64,000 bases of DNA from assembly GCF_039503195.1 (NCBI RefSeq), contig NZ_JBCJKP010000001.1, positions 1,364,001-1,428,000 of the forward strand. The letters are read 5' to 3'. The notes beneath the pieces were generated by a model. It was not told the origin of the DNA and did no database searches. It was given only the letters and a program-made list of their open reading frames with translations. This DNA is from Streptomyces mirabilis (GTDB lineage: Bacteria; Actinomycetota; Actinomycetes; Streptomycetales; Streptomycetaceae). A program made the position numbers and the translations under genes. Below are positions 18,581 to 27,943 of the stretch, one piece after another (position 1 is the stretch's first letter; every line of letters starts with the position of its first letter).

Positions 18581-20422
18581 TCAGAAGACGCGGAACCGCA
18601 GTCGGCAGATCACCGCGTCCGTGTCACGGCGCACCGCGTGGGCGACGACCGCGCCCCGCTGGTTCTGGAGCAGCCGCTGCCACAGCCGGTCCGGCTCGAC
18701 CTCGGGGATCAGCATGGTGACCCGGGTGCCGGGCTCCGCGGCGGCCGTCTCGCCCACGTACTCGGCGATCGGGCGCCCCACGGTGCGGCGCTCGGAGGTG
18801 AGCTGGACGAGCGGTATCCCGGGGTCCCACTGTGCCCAGTCGCGGGCCAGCGCGTGGGTGCGGGCGCGGTCCTCGGCGTCGGGATGGCACACCGTGACGG
18901 CGCGCACCTCGTCCCCGAGGGAGGCGGCGGCGTTCAGCGCCTCCACGGTCAGCCGGGACAGGTTCGACACCGGAACGATCACCAGTGAACGCTCCCGGTG
19001 CGGCGGCTCGGGAATCCGCCCGAGGCCCAGCCGCTCACCGATGCGCGCGTACGCCCGGTGCACCGTCTCGAAGGCGGCCACCAGCAGCGGCACGGCGATC
19101 ACTATCAGCCAAGCGCCATCCTCGAACTTCGTCGCCGTCACCACGACCGCCGAGACGCCGGTGAGCACGGCGCCGAAACCGTTCAGCAGGGCCTTGCCCC
19201 GCCACCCCCTTCCCCGCTCCCCACGCCAGTGCCGGACCATTCCGACCTGCGCGATCGTGAAGCCGATGAAGACGCCGATGGCGAAGAGCGGCACCAGGGT
19301 GTTGGTGTCGCCGCCGGAGAAGACGAGCAGGGCCGCCGAGACCAGGGCCAGCGCGAGCACACCGTGACGGTGGACCTGTCGGTCGGCCTTCAGGGCGAAG
19401 ACGTGCGGGAGGTAGTTGTCGCGGGCGAGCAGTTTCAGCAGCACGGGCAGGCCGCCGAAGGAGGTGTTCGCGGAGAGCGCCAGCAGGATCATCGTGGCGA
19501 ACTGGATGACGTAGAAGGCCCAGTTGTGGCCGAGCGAGGCGTCCGCGAGCTGGGCGAGGACGGTGACGCCCTCGACCGGCTGGAGGTGGAAGCGCGAGAT
19601 GAGGACCGACAGGCCGATCAGCATCACCCCGAGGACGGCGCCCAGGGCCACCTCCGCCCGCTGGGCCCGGCGCACGCGCGGGACGCGGAAGGACGGCACG
19701 GCGTTGGCCAGTGCCTCGACACCGGTGAGCGCGCTGCACCCCGCGGCGAAGGCCTTCAGCAGAAGCAGCGCGCCGACGGTGGTGGCGTTGTCGGCGAGGA
19801 CGGAGGCGTGCCCGGTCGCGGCCGCGGTGCTGACGGGCGCGGACCGCAAGAGGCCGACGGCGATCAGCACCAGGATCGACACGACGAAGACGGCCGTCGG
19901 CACGATGAACGCGCGCGCCGACTCCATGATGCCGCGCAGGTTCACGCCCGTGATCAGCACCAGCACGGCCAGACACAGCCACAGCCGGTCGCCGTAGAGT
20001 TCGGGGAACGCCGAGGTCAGGGCGGCCACTCCGGCGGTGACGGCGACCGCCACGTTCAGCACATAGTCCAGGACCAGCGAGGCCGCCGCCACCAGGCTCG
20101 TACGGGCGCCCAGGTGGGTCCTGGCGACGGCGTACGACCCACCGCCGTCCGGGAAGGCGGCGATCACCTGCCGGTACGAGGCGACGAGCACCGCCAGCAG
20201 GCCGGCGATGGCCAGCGTCACCGGCAGCGTGAAGCCCAGGCCGTGCGCGCCCGCCGCGGCCAGCACCAGGACGATCGCCTCGGGCCCGTACGCCACCGAG
20301 GCCATCGCGTCCAACGACAGGGCGGCCAGGCCCGTGAGGGCGGTGAGGCGGTGGCGCTCGCCGGTATCCGGCGGCTCCTCGTCGGCGGGGGTCGCCCCCG
20401 GCTCGATGGTCAGGACAGACAT
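18581..20422 (-). CDS. KimA-like APC-family potassium transporter
   Basis: 613 residues. Twelve hydrophobic segments occupy about 25-470, with the APC/KimA pattern LSLDAMASVAYGPEAI, FPDGGGSYAVARTHLG, GCSALTGVEALANAVPSFR and LSANTSFGGLPVLLKLLARD. The C-terminal ~150 residues form a soluble domain (ERSLVIVPVSNLSRLTVEAL), as in Bacillus KimA (YdaO), a K+/H+ symporter inhibited by c-di-AMP binding to that domain. It sits between the kdp operon and DUF4118/kdpD. The promoter carries a triple TTGACG-N5 repeat, so KdpDE control is likely. Confidence 0.85.
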   Translation of the reverse strand: MSVLTIEPGATPADEEPPDTGERHRLTALTGLAALSLDAMASVAYGPEAIVLVLAAAGAHGLGFTLPVTLAIAGLLAVLVASYRQVIAAFPDGGGSYAVARTHLGARTSLVAAASLVLDYVLNVAVAVTAGVAALTSAFPELYGDRLWLCLAVLVLITGVNLRGIMESARAFIVPTAVFVVSILVLIAVGLLRSAPVSTAAATGHASVLADNATTVGALLLLKAFAAGCSALTGVEALANAVPSFRVPRVRRAQRAEVALGAVLGVMLIGLSVLISRFHLQPVEGVTVLAQLADASLGHNWAFYVIQFATMILLALSANTSFGGLPVLLKLLARDNYLPHVFALKADRQVHRHGVLALALVSAALLVFSGGDTNTLVPLFAIGVFIGFTIAQVGMVRHWRGERGRGWRGKALLNGFGAVLTGVSAVVVTATKFEDGAWLIVIAVPLLVAAFETVHRAYARIGERLGLGRIPEPPHRERSLVIVPVSNLSRLTVEALNAAASLGDEVRAVTVCHPDAEDRARTHALARDWAQWDPGIPLVQLTSERRTVGRPIAEYVGETAAAEPGTRVTMLIPEVEPDRLWQRLLQNQRGAVVAHAVRRDTDAVICRLRFRVF

Positions 20423-20549
20423 GGATTACGGGCTCCTTACGCGAGGGCCCGCGCACGCGGGGAGGCGTGCGCGGGTGCGCCCAGGTTCTGTCCGTCCCCG
20501 ACTGCTTTCGATCCTTCCTTGCGCCTTCTTCGCGCCGAAGCCCCGGACC

Positions 20550-20577
20550 TTGACGGGACGTTGACGGGACCTTGACG
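20550..20577. promoter_or_regulatory. Candidate KdpE box array upstream of the KimA-like gene
   Basis: Three identical TTGACG half-sites at 20550, 20561 and 20572 are separated by GGACG and GGACC, giving an exact 11-bp period. They lie 128-155 bp upstream of the transporter start. This is the cleanest member of the potassium-promoter repeat family in the window. Confidence 0.65.
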
Positions 20578-20631
20578 CCCCAGTGCCCCGCACGGCTCCT
20601 GCTCAGCTGCGCGCAGTGCCCCCGCGGGTAC

Positions 20632-21369
20632 CTACCGCCCGGCCGTGTCGAGGGCCGCGCCCGTCTGGTCGGCGAGGGTGACCGCCACCAGGCGGGCCTG
20701 GAGCGGGGGTACGGGGCCCGGGCCGGGGGTGAGCATGAAGCGGCCCAGGTAGTGGCCGTTGCCGTAGGTGCGCAGTTCGATCTCGCCATCCGGCCAGCCG
20801 CAGGCGTCGACGTCCCGGCGCCGGTGGCCGACCGAGACGTTTCCGTCCTGCTCGAGCCGGGGCGGCTGCCCCAGCAGGGTGCCGTACTCGTAGCGGCAGC
20901 CGCGCAGGCCGAGCAGCTCGGTGAGCTGGCCGCGGACGTGGTCGACCACGGTGTCGGAGGACTTGGCGGACTGGGCGAGCACGGCGGTCTCGTGGACGCG
21001 GGCGAGATAGTCCGCGTCCGTCACCGTGATGACCTCCAGGCGGCGGGCCCGGGCCGCGAGCTGGGACACGATCACGCCGACGACGAGCAGCAGCACCGCC
21101 GTCTCGATGTCGGACGAGGTATGGATGTCGAACGTCTCGTACGGGCGGGTGAGGAAGAAGTCGAACCAGGCCGCCGCGGACAGCGCGGCGAGCGCCCCCG
21201 CCGTACGGCTGCCGAGAGCGGCGACCGCGACCACCACCACGACCAGGATCAGCGCCGCGTTCGTACGCGACAGATCCGTGCGGAAGGGCACCAGGACGAG
21301 CGCCACCAGGAAGGGGCCCACCAGGCCCGCCACCAGGGCGAGCCGGTCCCGGAGCGAAGAGCCGGTCAT
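20632..21369 (-). CDS. DUF4118 membrane sensor-like protein without a kinase
   Basis: About 245 residues from the ATG at 21367-21369, with AGGAGGT ten bases upstream. Four membrane helices in residues ~8-105 match the KdpD-type DUF4118 domain (AAWFDFFLTRPYETFDIHTS is its hallmark loop). A GAF-like soluble region follows, with no DHp or catalytic kinase domain. It lies between full-length kdpD and the KimA-like gene on the same strand. It may modulate KdpD or potassium sensing; no function is established. Confidence 0.8.
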   Translation of the reverse strand: MTGSSLRDRLALVAGLVGPFLVALVLVPFRTDLSRTNAALILVVVVVAVAALGSRTAGALAALSAAAWFDFFLTRPYETFDIHTSSDIETAVLLLVVGVIVSQLAARARRLEVITVTDADYLARVHETAVLAQSAKSSDTVVDHVRGQLTELLGLRGCRYEYGTLLGQPPRLEQDGNVSVGHRRRDVDACGWPDGEIELRTYGNGHYLGRFMLTPGPGPVPPLQARLVAVTLADQTGAALDTAGR

Positions 21370-21451
21370 CACACCGTCACCTCCTGCGGTTGCCACGGCG
21401 TCCTCGGGCCCGAGCCCTCGTCCGCCGCTTCCACGACTCGTACGCGCCCGC

Positions 21452-24118
21452 TCATATGCCGCCTCCTACGCTCTGCGTATCACTGGGAAGATCCACCCGC
21501 TCGGCGAAGGGCAGCGACAGCACCATCGTCAGACCGCCGCCGGGAGTGTCCTCCGGGGTGAGGGTTCCGTCCATCGCTTCGGTCAGCCCCCGGGACAGGG
21601 CCAGGCCTAGGCCGAGACCGGTGGTGTTGTCGGTGTCGCCGAGGCGCTGGAAGGGCTCGAAGAGCCGGTCGCGGACGGAGGTGCCGCCCTGCTCGGGCGG
21701 AGCCGAGAGCTTGGGGGACGGCGGCAGGCCGGGACCGCGGTCGACGACACGGACCTCGACGCGGCCCGCGTGTGCGCTCGCGGTCAGCAGCACCTTGCGG
21801 TCCGCCGGGCTGTGGCGGGCCGCGTTGCCGACGAGGTTGGCGATCACGCGCTCCAGGAGCGGCGGATCGGCCAGCACGGCGGGGATCTCCTCCAGGTCCC
21901 CGACCACCACCTCGGGGGTGTCCGCGAGCGCCGCCGGAAGAACCTCCTCCAGAGTGGTGGCCCGCAGGTTCAGGGTGAGCGCGCCCGCCTGAAGGCGGCT
22001 GAGGTCGAGGAGGTTCTCGACCAGGCGGTTGAGCTTGGCCATGGACTCGTCCGCGGTCGCGAGGAGTTCGTCCCGGTCCTCGTCGGAGAATTCGACGTCC
22101 CGGCTGCGCAGCGAGGAGACCGCGGCCCAGCCCGCCGCGAGAGGCGTGCGCAGGTCGTGGCCGACCGCCCGCAGCAGCGCCGTACGCATCCGGTCGGCCG
22201 CTTTGACCGGTTCGACCTCGGCGGCGGCCTCCGCGAGCCTGGCGCGTTCGACGGCGGATCCCACGTGCGCGGCGAAGGCGGCGAGCACACGCCGCTCGGA
22301 GGAGGGCAGGGGGCGCCCGCGCAGGACGAGGAAGGCGCCGGGACCCGCGGGCACGACCGTCGCGCCGTTGTCTCCGGGCGGCTCGTCGACCAGTTCCGCC
22401 GAGTCCATGCCGAAGGTCTCGCGGGTACGTTCCACCAGCGCCGGGATCGTGGCGCCGCCCCGCACGATGCTGCCGGCGAGCGAGGACATGGTCTCGGCCT
22501 CGGCGGTGGCGCGGGCCGAGCGCCGCGACAGGCGCAGGGAGCGGTCCACGACACCGGCGACCACGGCGGCGACCGCCACGAAGACCGCCAGGGCCAGCAG
22601 CGCGTTGGGATCGTCGAGCGTGAACTGCCCGACGGGCGGGATGAACCAGTAGTTGAGCAGCAGGGACGCCGTCACCGAGGCGATCACCGCCGAGACGACC
22701 CCTCCTATGCAGGCCACGCCCACCACGGTGAGCAGGAACAGCAGCGCCTCGCTGGTGAGGTTGAGCCGGTCCCGGGCCCCGTCGAGATCGAGCAGGAAGG
22801 TGAGCGCCACGGGCAGCAGCAGCCCGGCGACCGGGCCGGCGACCCGACGCGCGGTCGACAGGGTGCGCCGCCGCGAGGGCAGCAGCGTGCCGCGTCCCGC
22901 GCGCTCGTGCGTGACGATGTGGACGTCGATGTCCGAGGAGAGTTCGACCACCGTCTCGCCCGTGCCACGGCCGGTGACGAAGCGTTCGACGCGGCCCCGG
23001 CGGCTGGTGCCGAGGACGAGTTGGGTGGCGTCCTCGGCGCGCGCGAAGTCGACGAGGGCGGTGGGCACGTCGTCGCCGACGACCGAGTGGTAGCTCCCGC
23101 CCAGGTCCTCGACCAGCCGCCGCTGCCGGGCGAGTGAGGCGTGCGAGGTACCCGCGGCGAGGCCGTCGCTGCGGGTCACGTGCACGGCGAGCAGGTCACC
23201 GCCCGCCGAGCGGTCGGCGATCCGGGCGGCCCGCCGGATGAGGGTGTCCCCCTCGGGCCCGCCGGTGAGGGCCACGACCACCCGCTCCCGGATCTCCCAC
23301 ACCCCGCCGATACCGTGCTCGGAGCGGTATGCCTGGAGCGCCTCGTCCACCCGGTCGGCCACCCACAGCAGGGCCAGTTGGCGCAGTGCGGTCAGATTGC
23401 CGGGCCGGAAGTAGTCGGCCAGGGCCGCGTCGATCTTCTCGGGGGCGTAGATGTTGCCGTGCGCCATCCGACGACGCAGTCCCTCCGGCGTGATGTCGAC
23501 GAACTCGATCTGCTGCGCCCGTCGTACGACCTCGTCGGGCACCGTCTCGCGCTGCGGCATCCGCGTGATCTTCTCGACGACGTCGTTGAGGGACTCCAGG
23601 TGCTGGATGTTGAGGGCCGTGATGACGTCGATCCCGGCGGCGAGCAGTTCCTCGACGTCCTGCCGGCGTTTGGCGTTGCGGCCGGCTCCGGGAACGTTGG
23701 TGTGGGCCAGCTCGTCGACGATCGCGACCTGCGGCCGACGCTCGAGGACCGCGGCGAGGTCCATCTCCTCGAACTCTCCGCCGCGGTGGGCGCAGTGGGT
23801 GCGCGGCACGACCTCCAGGCCGTCGAGCAGCGCCGCCGTGCCCGGGCGGCCGTGGCACTCCACGAACCCCACCACCACGTCGGCGCCGCGTGCCGCCCGA
23901 CGGCGCGCCTCGTCGAGCATGCGGTAGGTCTTGCCGACCCCCGGGGCCGCCCCCAGATAGACCTTCAGCCGACCGGGCCGTACGTCACCCACGGCGGTCC
24001 GTACCTCACCCCCGCCGGTCCGCACCTCACTCATCTCGGTCGGTCCGTCATGCATCGCAGCCGACGCGCTCCGCTCACTGAAGATCAACTCTCCGACGGG
24101 AAGGGGTACTTCCCCCAC
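21452..24118 (-). CDS. kdpD: KdpD sensor histidine kinase (full length)
   Basis: 888 residues from the GTG at 24116-24118 (GGAAGGG site); an internal ATG at 24055 is an alternative. The KdpD ATP-binding domain has Walker A GAAPGVGKT at 56-64 and VDELAHTNVPGAGRNAKRRQ. A USP-like domain follows (about 275-410), then a four-helix DUF4118 region (about 430-530) and a GAF-like region. The kinase core has H near 652 in VGHDLRTPLAA, the N box NLVGNAARHS, and DRGPGLP and GLGLGLALSRG. It senses K+ limitation or ionic stress and phosphorylates KdpE. It is separated from kdpE by 8 kb; a truncated copy sits next to kdpE. Confidence 0.95.
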   Translation of the reverse strand: MGEVPLPVGELIFSERSASAAMHDGPTEMSEVRTGGGEVRTAVGDVRPGRLKVYLGAAPGVGKTYRMLDEARRRAARGADVVVGFVECHGRPGTAALLDGLEVVPRTHCAHRGGEFEEMDLAAVLERRPQVAIVDELAHTNVPGAGRNAKRRQDVEELLAAGIDVITALNIQHLESLNDVVEKITRMPQRETVPDEVVRRAQQIEFVDITPEGLRRRMAHGNIYAPEKIDAALADYFRPGNLTALRQLALLWVADRVDEALQAYRSEHGIGGVWEIRERVVVALTGGPEGDTLIRRAARIADRSAGGDLLAVHVTRSDGLAAGTSHASLARQRRLVEDLGGSYHSVVGDDVPTALVDFARAEDATQLVLGTSRRGRVERFVTGRGTGETVVELSSDIDVHIVTHERAGRGTLLPSRRRTLSTARRVAGPVAGLLLPVALTFLLDLDGARDRLNLTSEALLFLLTVVGVACIGGVVSAVIASVTASLLLNYWFIPPVGQFTLDDPNALLALAVFVAVAAVVAGVVDRSLRLSRRSARATAEAETMSSLAGSIVRGGATIPALVERTRETFGMDSAELVDEPPGDNGATVVPAGPGAFLVLRGRPLPSSERRVLAAFAAHVGSAVERARLAEAAAEVEPVKAADRMRTALLRAVGHDLRTPLAAGWAAVSSLRSRDVEFSDEDRDELLATADESMAKLNRLVENLLDLSRLQAGALTLNLRATTLEEVLPAALADTPEVVVGDLEEIPAVLADPPLLERVIANLVGNAARHSPADRKVLLTASAHAGRVEVRVVDRGPGLPPSPKLSAPPEQGGTSVRDRLFEPFQRLGDTDNTTGLGLGLALSRGLTEAMDGTLTPEDTPGGGLTMVLSLPFAERVDLPSDTQSVGGGI

Positions 24119-24151
24119 CGAAGCCCTTCCGTGCGTCGTTCGGCGCGCTCA

Positions 24152-24200
24152 TTGACGCATCCTTGGCGCCGGTCGCATGGACGTTGACACCGCCTTGACG
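24152..24200. promoter_or_regulatory. Candidate KdpE boxes upstream of kdpD
   Basis: Two direct-repeat sites: TTGACG-CATCC-TTGGCG at 24152-24168 and TTGACA-CCGCC-TTGACG at 24184-24200. Half-sites are 11 bp apart and the two pairs 32 bp apart (start to start), the same spacing as at the kdp operon. They lie 34-82 bp before kdpD, suggesting autoregulation. Confidence 0.62.
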
Positions 24201-24405
24201 TGCGCTGGCCCGACCGGGTGAAGGACGCACCACCGGAGGCGGTTCCGGGTCGGCCATGTCTGTGCGGGGTTCCGGTACCGCCCCGTGCGTTCAACAAGCC
24301 GTTCAGGAAGTGGTCCGGAACCCGGCCCCCACGACGGCACGCTCCACTCACCTTCGATAGTGTCGGAAAGCCAGTCCGCAGCGATCACAGACGGAGACTG
24401 CCGAG

Positions 24406-24858
24406 GTGCGCGTGAACCGATACGTACGAACGGGAGGGGCCTACGGGCACCTGCTGCTCGTCGTCGTTCTCGCGCTGGGCGTGTTCGTCATGCACACCGT
24501 CGGACACCCCGACCAGCCGCCCGGCGACGGCATGAGCCGCGCGTCCCAGGTCTCGACGATGCCCACGGTGGTGGCCGCCCACGACCCCATGAGGGCTCCG
24601 GCATCACCGGAGCGGGGCAGCGTCGCGCACTCCACGCACACGTCCTCCAAGGACAGGCCGGCCATGGCGATGGACATGGTCTCGCTGTGCGTGGCGGTGA
24701 TGTTCGGTGCGTGGGTGCTCACGGCACTGCTGAGGAGGGCCCTCGCCCGGCGTCCGGACTGGCTGGCGAAGCCCCTAGCCGAGGCGCCCGTCATGCTGCG
24801 GCCCAATCCCCCACCCCGCGGCCCTGATCTCACCGAGTTGTCGGTCCTGCGGCTGTAG
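24406..24858 (+). CDS. DUF6153 family membrane protein
   Basis: 150 residues from the GTG at 24406. An N-terminal membrane segment GHLLLVVVLALGVFVMHTVG begins near residue 14 and a second hydrophobic segment is around 90-108 (MDMVSLCVAVMFGAWVLTAL). A His/Met-containing linker lies between. This is the DUF6153 pattern, usually found beside copper-related DUF305 proteins, as here. It may take part in metal handling; that is inference from pairing. Confidence 0.75.
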   Translation: MRVNRYVRTGGAYGHLLLVVVLALGVFVMHTVGHPDQPPGDGMSRASQVSTMPTVVAAHDPMRAPASPERGSVAHSTHTSSKDRPAMAMDMVSLCVAVMFGAWVLTALLRRALARRPDWLAKPLAEAPVMLRPNPPPRGPDLTELSVLRL

Positions 24859-24950
24859 GCCGAACCGCCCTCGCGGACGCGCACCACGCGCGCTCCCGCG
24901 ACGACGCGTACGCCCACACAGCCAGAACCAACACACGAGGTGAGTTCACG

Positions 24951-25622
24951 ATGACTGCCTTCACGCGCGCCTTCCACGGCAAGCACCTCCACCGCAAGCC
25001 CGTCCGCCGTGTCGCGGCCGTCGGCGTCGTAGCGGCGGGGGCCCTGATGCTCTCCGCCTGCGGCAGCGACGGCGACGGTGCGAGCGGCATGAGCGGCATG
25101 GACCACGGCGGGAGCAAGAGCTCGGCCACAGCGACCGCGACGGCGGCCGCCAAGGCCGGTGACGTCGACGAGGCGGACGTCAGGTTCGCGCAGATGATGA
25201 TCCCCCACCACGAGCAGGCCGTGGCGATGGCCGAACTGGCCGACGGCCGCGCCTCCGACGCGGAGATCAAGGACCTGGCCGCGAAGATCGAGAAGGCTCA
25301 GGACCCCGAGATCAAGGCCATGACGGGTTGGCTCAACTCCTGGGGCAAGCCCACCGCGGCGGGGGACATGCCCGGGATGGGCATGGGCGGCGACGGCATG
25401 ATGTCCGACAAGGACATGAAGGAACTCAAGGCCATGCGGGGCAAGGAGTTCGACAAGATGTTCGCCCAGATGATGATCGACCACCACAACGGCGCGATCG
25501 CCATGGCGAAGACCGAGCAGAAGAGCGGCCAGAACGCCGACACCAAGAAGATGGCCGACGCCATCGTCACGGGCCAGTCCGCCGAGGTCAAGCAACTCAA
25601 GACCATCCTCGACCGGCTCTGA
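24951..25622 (+). CDS. DUF305 lipoprotein
   Basis: 223 residues. The signal peptide ends in the lipobox LSAC (cysteine near residue 37), so it is probably membrane-anchored outside the cell. A Met/His-rich linker precedes two DUF305 half-domains, each with a His-His motif: FAQMMIPHHEQAVAMAEL and FAQMMIDHHNGAIAMAKTEQ. DUF305 proteins are ferritin-like helical bundles associated with copper resistance. It is paired with DUF6153 93 bp upstream and followed by a strong inverted repeat. Confidence 0.9.
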   Translation: MTAFTRAFHGKHLHRKPVRRVAAVGVVAAGALMLSACGSDGDGASGMSGMDHGGSKSSATATATAAAKAGDVDEADVRFAQMMIPHHEQAVAMAELADGRASDAEIKDLAAKIEKAQDPEIKAMTGWLNSWGKPTAAGDMPGMGMGGDGMMSDKDMKELKAMRGKEFDKMFAQMMIDHHNGAIAMAKTEQKSGQNADTKKMADAIVTGQSAEVKQLKTILDRL

Positions 25623-25644
25623 TCCGCGGTACCCGTTGACCGTT

Positions 25645-25676
25645 CCGGGCTCCCTCGGCCGCCGTGGGGAGCCCGG
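25645..25676. terminator. Bidirectional hairpin terminator
   Basis: A perfect 10-bp stem pairs CCGGGCTCCC (25645-25654) with GGGAGCCCGG (25667-25676) around a 12-base loop. It sits between the convergent DUF305 and MFS genes, so it can serve both. Confidence 0.75.
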
Positions 25677-25693
25677 GCGGTCACTCGGGCGCT

Positions 25694-27124
25694 TCAGTGG
25701 ACATGCGGACCGCCGGTCGTCCGTGGCCTGCCTCGCGGTACGAGGAAGAGGGCGACGCCCGCGCTCACGGCGGCCACCATCGCGCTGAGCCTGAACGCGT
25801 CCGTGAAACCGTCGATCGCGCCGTGCTCCACGCCCGCGGCGGCGACGGTGGACAGGACGGCCACGCCGATCGAACCCCCCACCTCGTGGAAGGTGTTGAC
25901 GACGCCCGAGGCGAGGCCGGCCTCCTCGTGGGCGACCATGGCCAGCGCCGTGGTGGTGGCGGTGACGAAGACCGCCCCGAGGCCGAGTGAGGCGACGGCG
26001 AGGCCCGGCAGCAGGCCGGCGTACACGCTGCCGTCGTGCGACAGCCGGGTCAGTGGCGCGGTGCCCGCCGCCGCGATCACCATGCCTGCCACGGCCGTCG
26101 TCCTGCTGCCGATCCTGCCGACGAGCCGGGACCCGAGGTGGGCGCCGGCGGCGGTGGCGACGGCCACGGGCAGGAACACGAGGCCGGTCCCGAGCGGGCT
26201 GAAGCCGCGTACGTGCTGCAGGTAGACCGAGCCCAGGAAGAAGAACGCGATCAGCAGCGCGGTGGCGATCAGCAACAGGAACGCCCCTGCGACCACGGGA
26301 CGGCGGGTGAGCATGCGGAGGTCCATCAGCGGGGCGCCGCCGGCCCGTTCGGCCGCGGCGAACGCCCCGTACAGCACGACCGCCGCGAGCAGTGACAGCA
26401 GTGTGGCGGCTCCGCTCCAGCCCGTGTCGCCCGCCTTGACCAGGCCGTAGATGAGCGACCCGGTGCCCGCGGTGACCAGCAGCGCGCCGGGCAGATCGAG
26501 CCGGGCCGGCCGCGGCGGACGGGCCGGGAGCAGGCCCGGCAGCGCGGCGAGGGCGAGGACGCCGACGGGCACGTTGATGTAGAAGACCCACTGCCAGCCG
26601 GGCCCGTCGGTCAGCGCCCCGCCCAGGAGCACGCCGATGGCCGATCCGGCGCCGCCGACGGCGGCCCAGACGCCGAGCGCCTTGTTGCGTTCCGCACCGT
26701 GGAAGCCGGTGGTGACGAGCGAGAGCGCGGCCGGGGAGAGCAGGGCGGCTCCGACGCCCTGGGACATCCGCCCGCCCAGCAGCATGGGCGCGCCCGTGGC
26801 GAGCCCGGTGACCAGGGACGCGGCGGTGAACACCGCGATCCCGGCGAGAACGGTGCGGTGGGCGCCGAACACGTCGGCGAGGCGCCCGCCGAGCAGCATC
26901 AGCCCGCCGAAGCACAGGGTGTACGAGGTCACCACCCAGGTCAGCGCCTGCCTGCCGAGGTCGAGGTCGGTCGCCATGTCGGGCAGGGCGACGTTCACGA
27001 CGGTGACGTCCAGGATGAGCATGAACTGGGCCAGGCAGAGCAGGACGAGCATCAGCCAGCGGCGCGGGTCGGCCGGGGGCTGCGAAGCGGACGCGTGGTG
27101 CGCGTCAGCGGTGCTGTGCGTCAC
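25694..27124 (-). CDS. MFS drug/proton antiporter (DHA2, 14-helix type)
   Basis: About 476 residues from the GTG at 27122-27124 (GGAGGA site). Motif C and the opening are typical of EmrB/QacA exporters: LILDVTVVNVALPDMATDL, the GGRLADVFGAHRTV loop (motif A) and GVLLGGALTDGPGWQWVFYI. Fourteen hydrophobic segments are expected. It probably exports a toxic compound. It is divergent from a TetR regulator with palindromes in the 142-bp gap. Confidence 0.9.
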   Translation of the reverse strand: MTHSTADAHHASASQPPADPRRWLMLVLLCLAQFMLILDVTVVNVALPDMATDLDLGRQALTWVVTSYTLCFGGLMLLGGRLADVFGAHRTVLAGIAVFTAASLVTGLATGAPMLLGGRMSQGVGAALLSPAALSLVTTGFHGAERNKALGVWAAVGGAGSAIGVLLGGALTDGPGWQWVFYINVPVGVLALAALPGLLPARPPRPARLDLPGALLVTAGTGSLIYGLVKAGDTGWSGAATLLSLLAAVVLYGAFAAAERAGGAPLMDLRMLTRRPVVAGAFLLLIATALLIAFFFLGSVYLQHVRGFSPLGTGLVFLPVAVATAAGAHLGSRLVGRIGSRTTAVAGMVIAAAGTAPLTRLSHDGSVYAGLLPGLAVASLGLGAVFVTATTTALAMVAHEEAGLASGVVNTFHEVGGSIGVAVLSTVAAAGVEHGAIDGFTDAFRLSAMVAAVSAGVALFLVPRGRPRTTGGPHVH

Positions 27125-27207
27125 GACGACTCCTCCGAGCGTGCGATACGGAAGGGGGAAGTGCGGCCGGGCCACGACGAACTCGGTACGAGCCCGGTCA
27201 AGTGAAC

Positions 27208-27246
27208 TGTACGGCCCAGTACATATGAACTCAACCGTTCAGTTCA
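27208..27246. promoter_or_regulatory. Palindromic operators between MFS and TetR genes
   Basis: Two inverted repeats: TGTAC-N6-GTACA at 27208-27223 and TGAACT-N9-AGTTCA at 27226-27246. They lie in the AT-richer centre of the intergenic region, ending 20 bp before the TetR start. They are good candidates for TetR autoregulation and repression of the transporter. Confidence 0.6.
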
Positions 27247-27266
27247 CATGTCGGTAGACTCGTCGC

Positions 27267-27920
27267 ATGAGCACGAAGGACGTCAAGCGGCTCCCCGCCG
27301 GACCGCGCGCCGAGGCAAAGCGACTGGCCATCCTCAAAGCGGCCCGCGAGCTGTTTCTGCGTGAGGGTTTCGACGTGAGCGTCGATCTCATCGCCGCCGA
27401 GGCGGGCGTGTCCAAGGTGACGGTCTACAACCACTTCGGCAGCAAGGAAGCCCTGTTCATCGGGGTCGTCAAGGACTCGCTCGACGCCCCGCTCGGCGGC
27501 ACCCTCGCCGACGCCATCGCCCGCCTCGCCGACTCGGACGACCTGCGTGAGTCGCTCATCACCGCCGCCCGCGCCTGGGTGGCCGGAATCCGCACCAACC
27601 CGGAGATCCTCGCGTTGCGGAACGTCGTCGCCCGCGAACTGCACCGCTTCCCCGAACTCGGCGAGGGCTGGCACGACGCCGGTCCCGAGCGCCATCACCC
27701 CGCCGTCGCGGGAGCACTCCGGCAACTGGTCGCACAGAGCCGGCTCGACGTCCCCGACGTCGAGGTGGCTGTGCTCCAGCTCTACTCCCTGCTGGTCTTC
27801 CCGTACCTGGTCTTCAGTGCCTACGGCACCGACGTCGACGACGGTCTCACCGACCGTCTGATCACGGGTGGGGTCGACATGTTCCTGGGCCGCTACGCCC
27901 CGCGTCACACCGAGCCGTAA
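27267..27920 (+). CDS. TetR/AcrR family repressor
   Basis: 217 residues. The N-terminal helix-turn-helix (about 18-65) has ILKAARELFLREGFDVSVDL and the signature AGVSKVTVYNHFGSKEALF. The C-terminal ligand domain resembles the TetR_C_7-like type (GIRTNPEILALRNVVARELH). It is divergent from the MFS exporter gene and probably represses it until an inducer binds. Confidence 0.92.
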   Translation: MSTKDVKRLPAGPRAEAKRLAILKAARELFLREGFDVSVDLIAAEAGVSKVTVYNHFGSKEALFIGVVKDSLDAPLGGTLADAIARLADSDDLRESLITAARAWVAGIRTNPEILALRNVVARELHRFPELGEGWHDAGPERHHPAVAGALRQLVAQSRLDVPDVEVAVLQLYSLLVFPYLVFSAYGTDVDDGLTDRLITGGVDMFLGRYAPRHTEP

Positions 27921-27943
27921 CCCGAGCCGTAAGGGGAACCGCC

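Noticed and set aside
20423..20631. Possible c-di-AMP riboswitch upstream of the KimA-like gene
   Set aside because: KimA genes are often under this riboswitch, but I could not find the conserved ydaO-type core; the direct repeats explain the region better.
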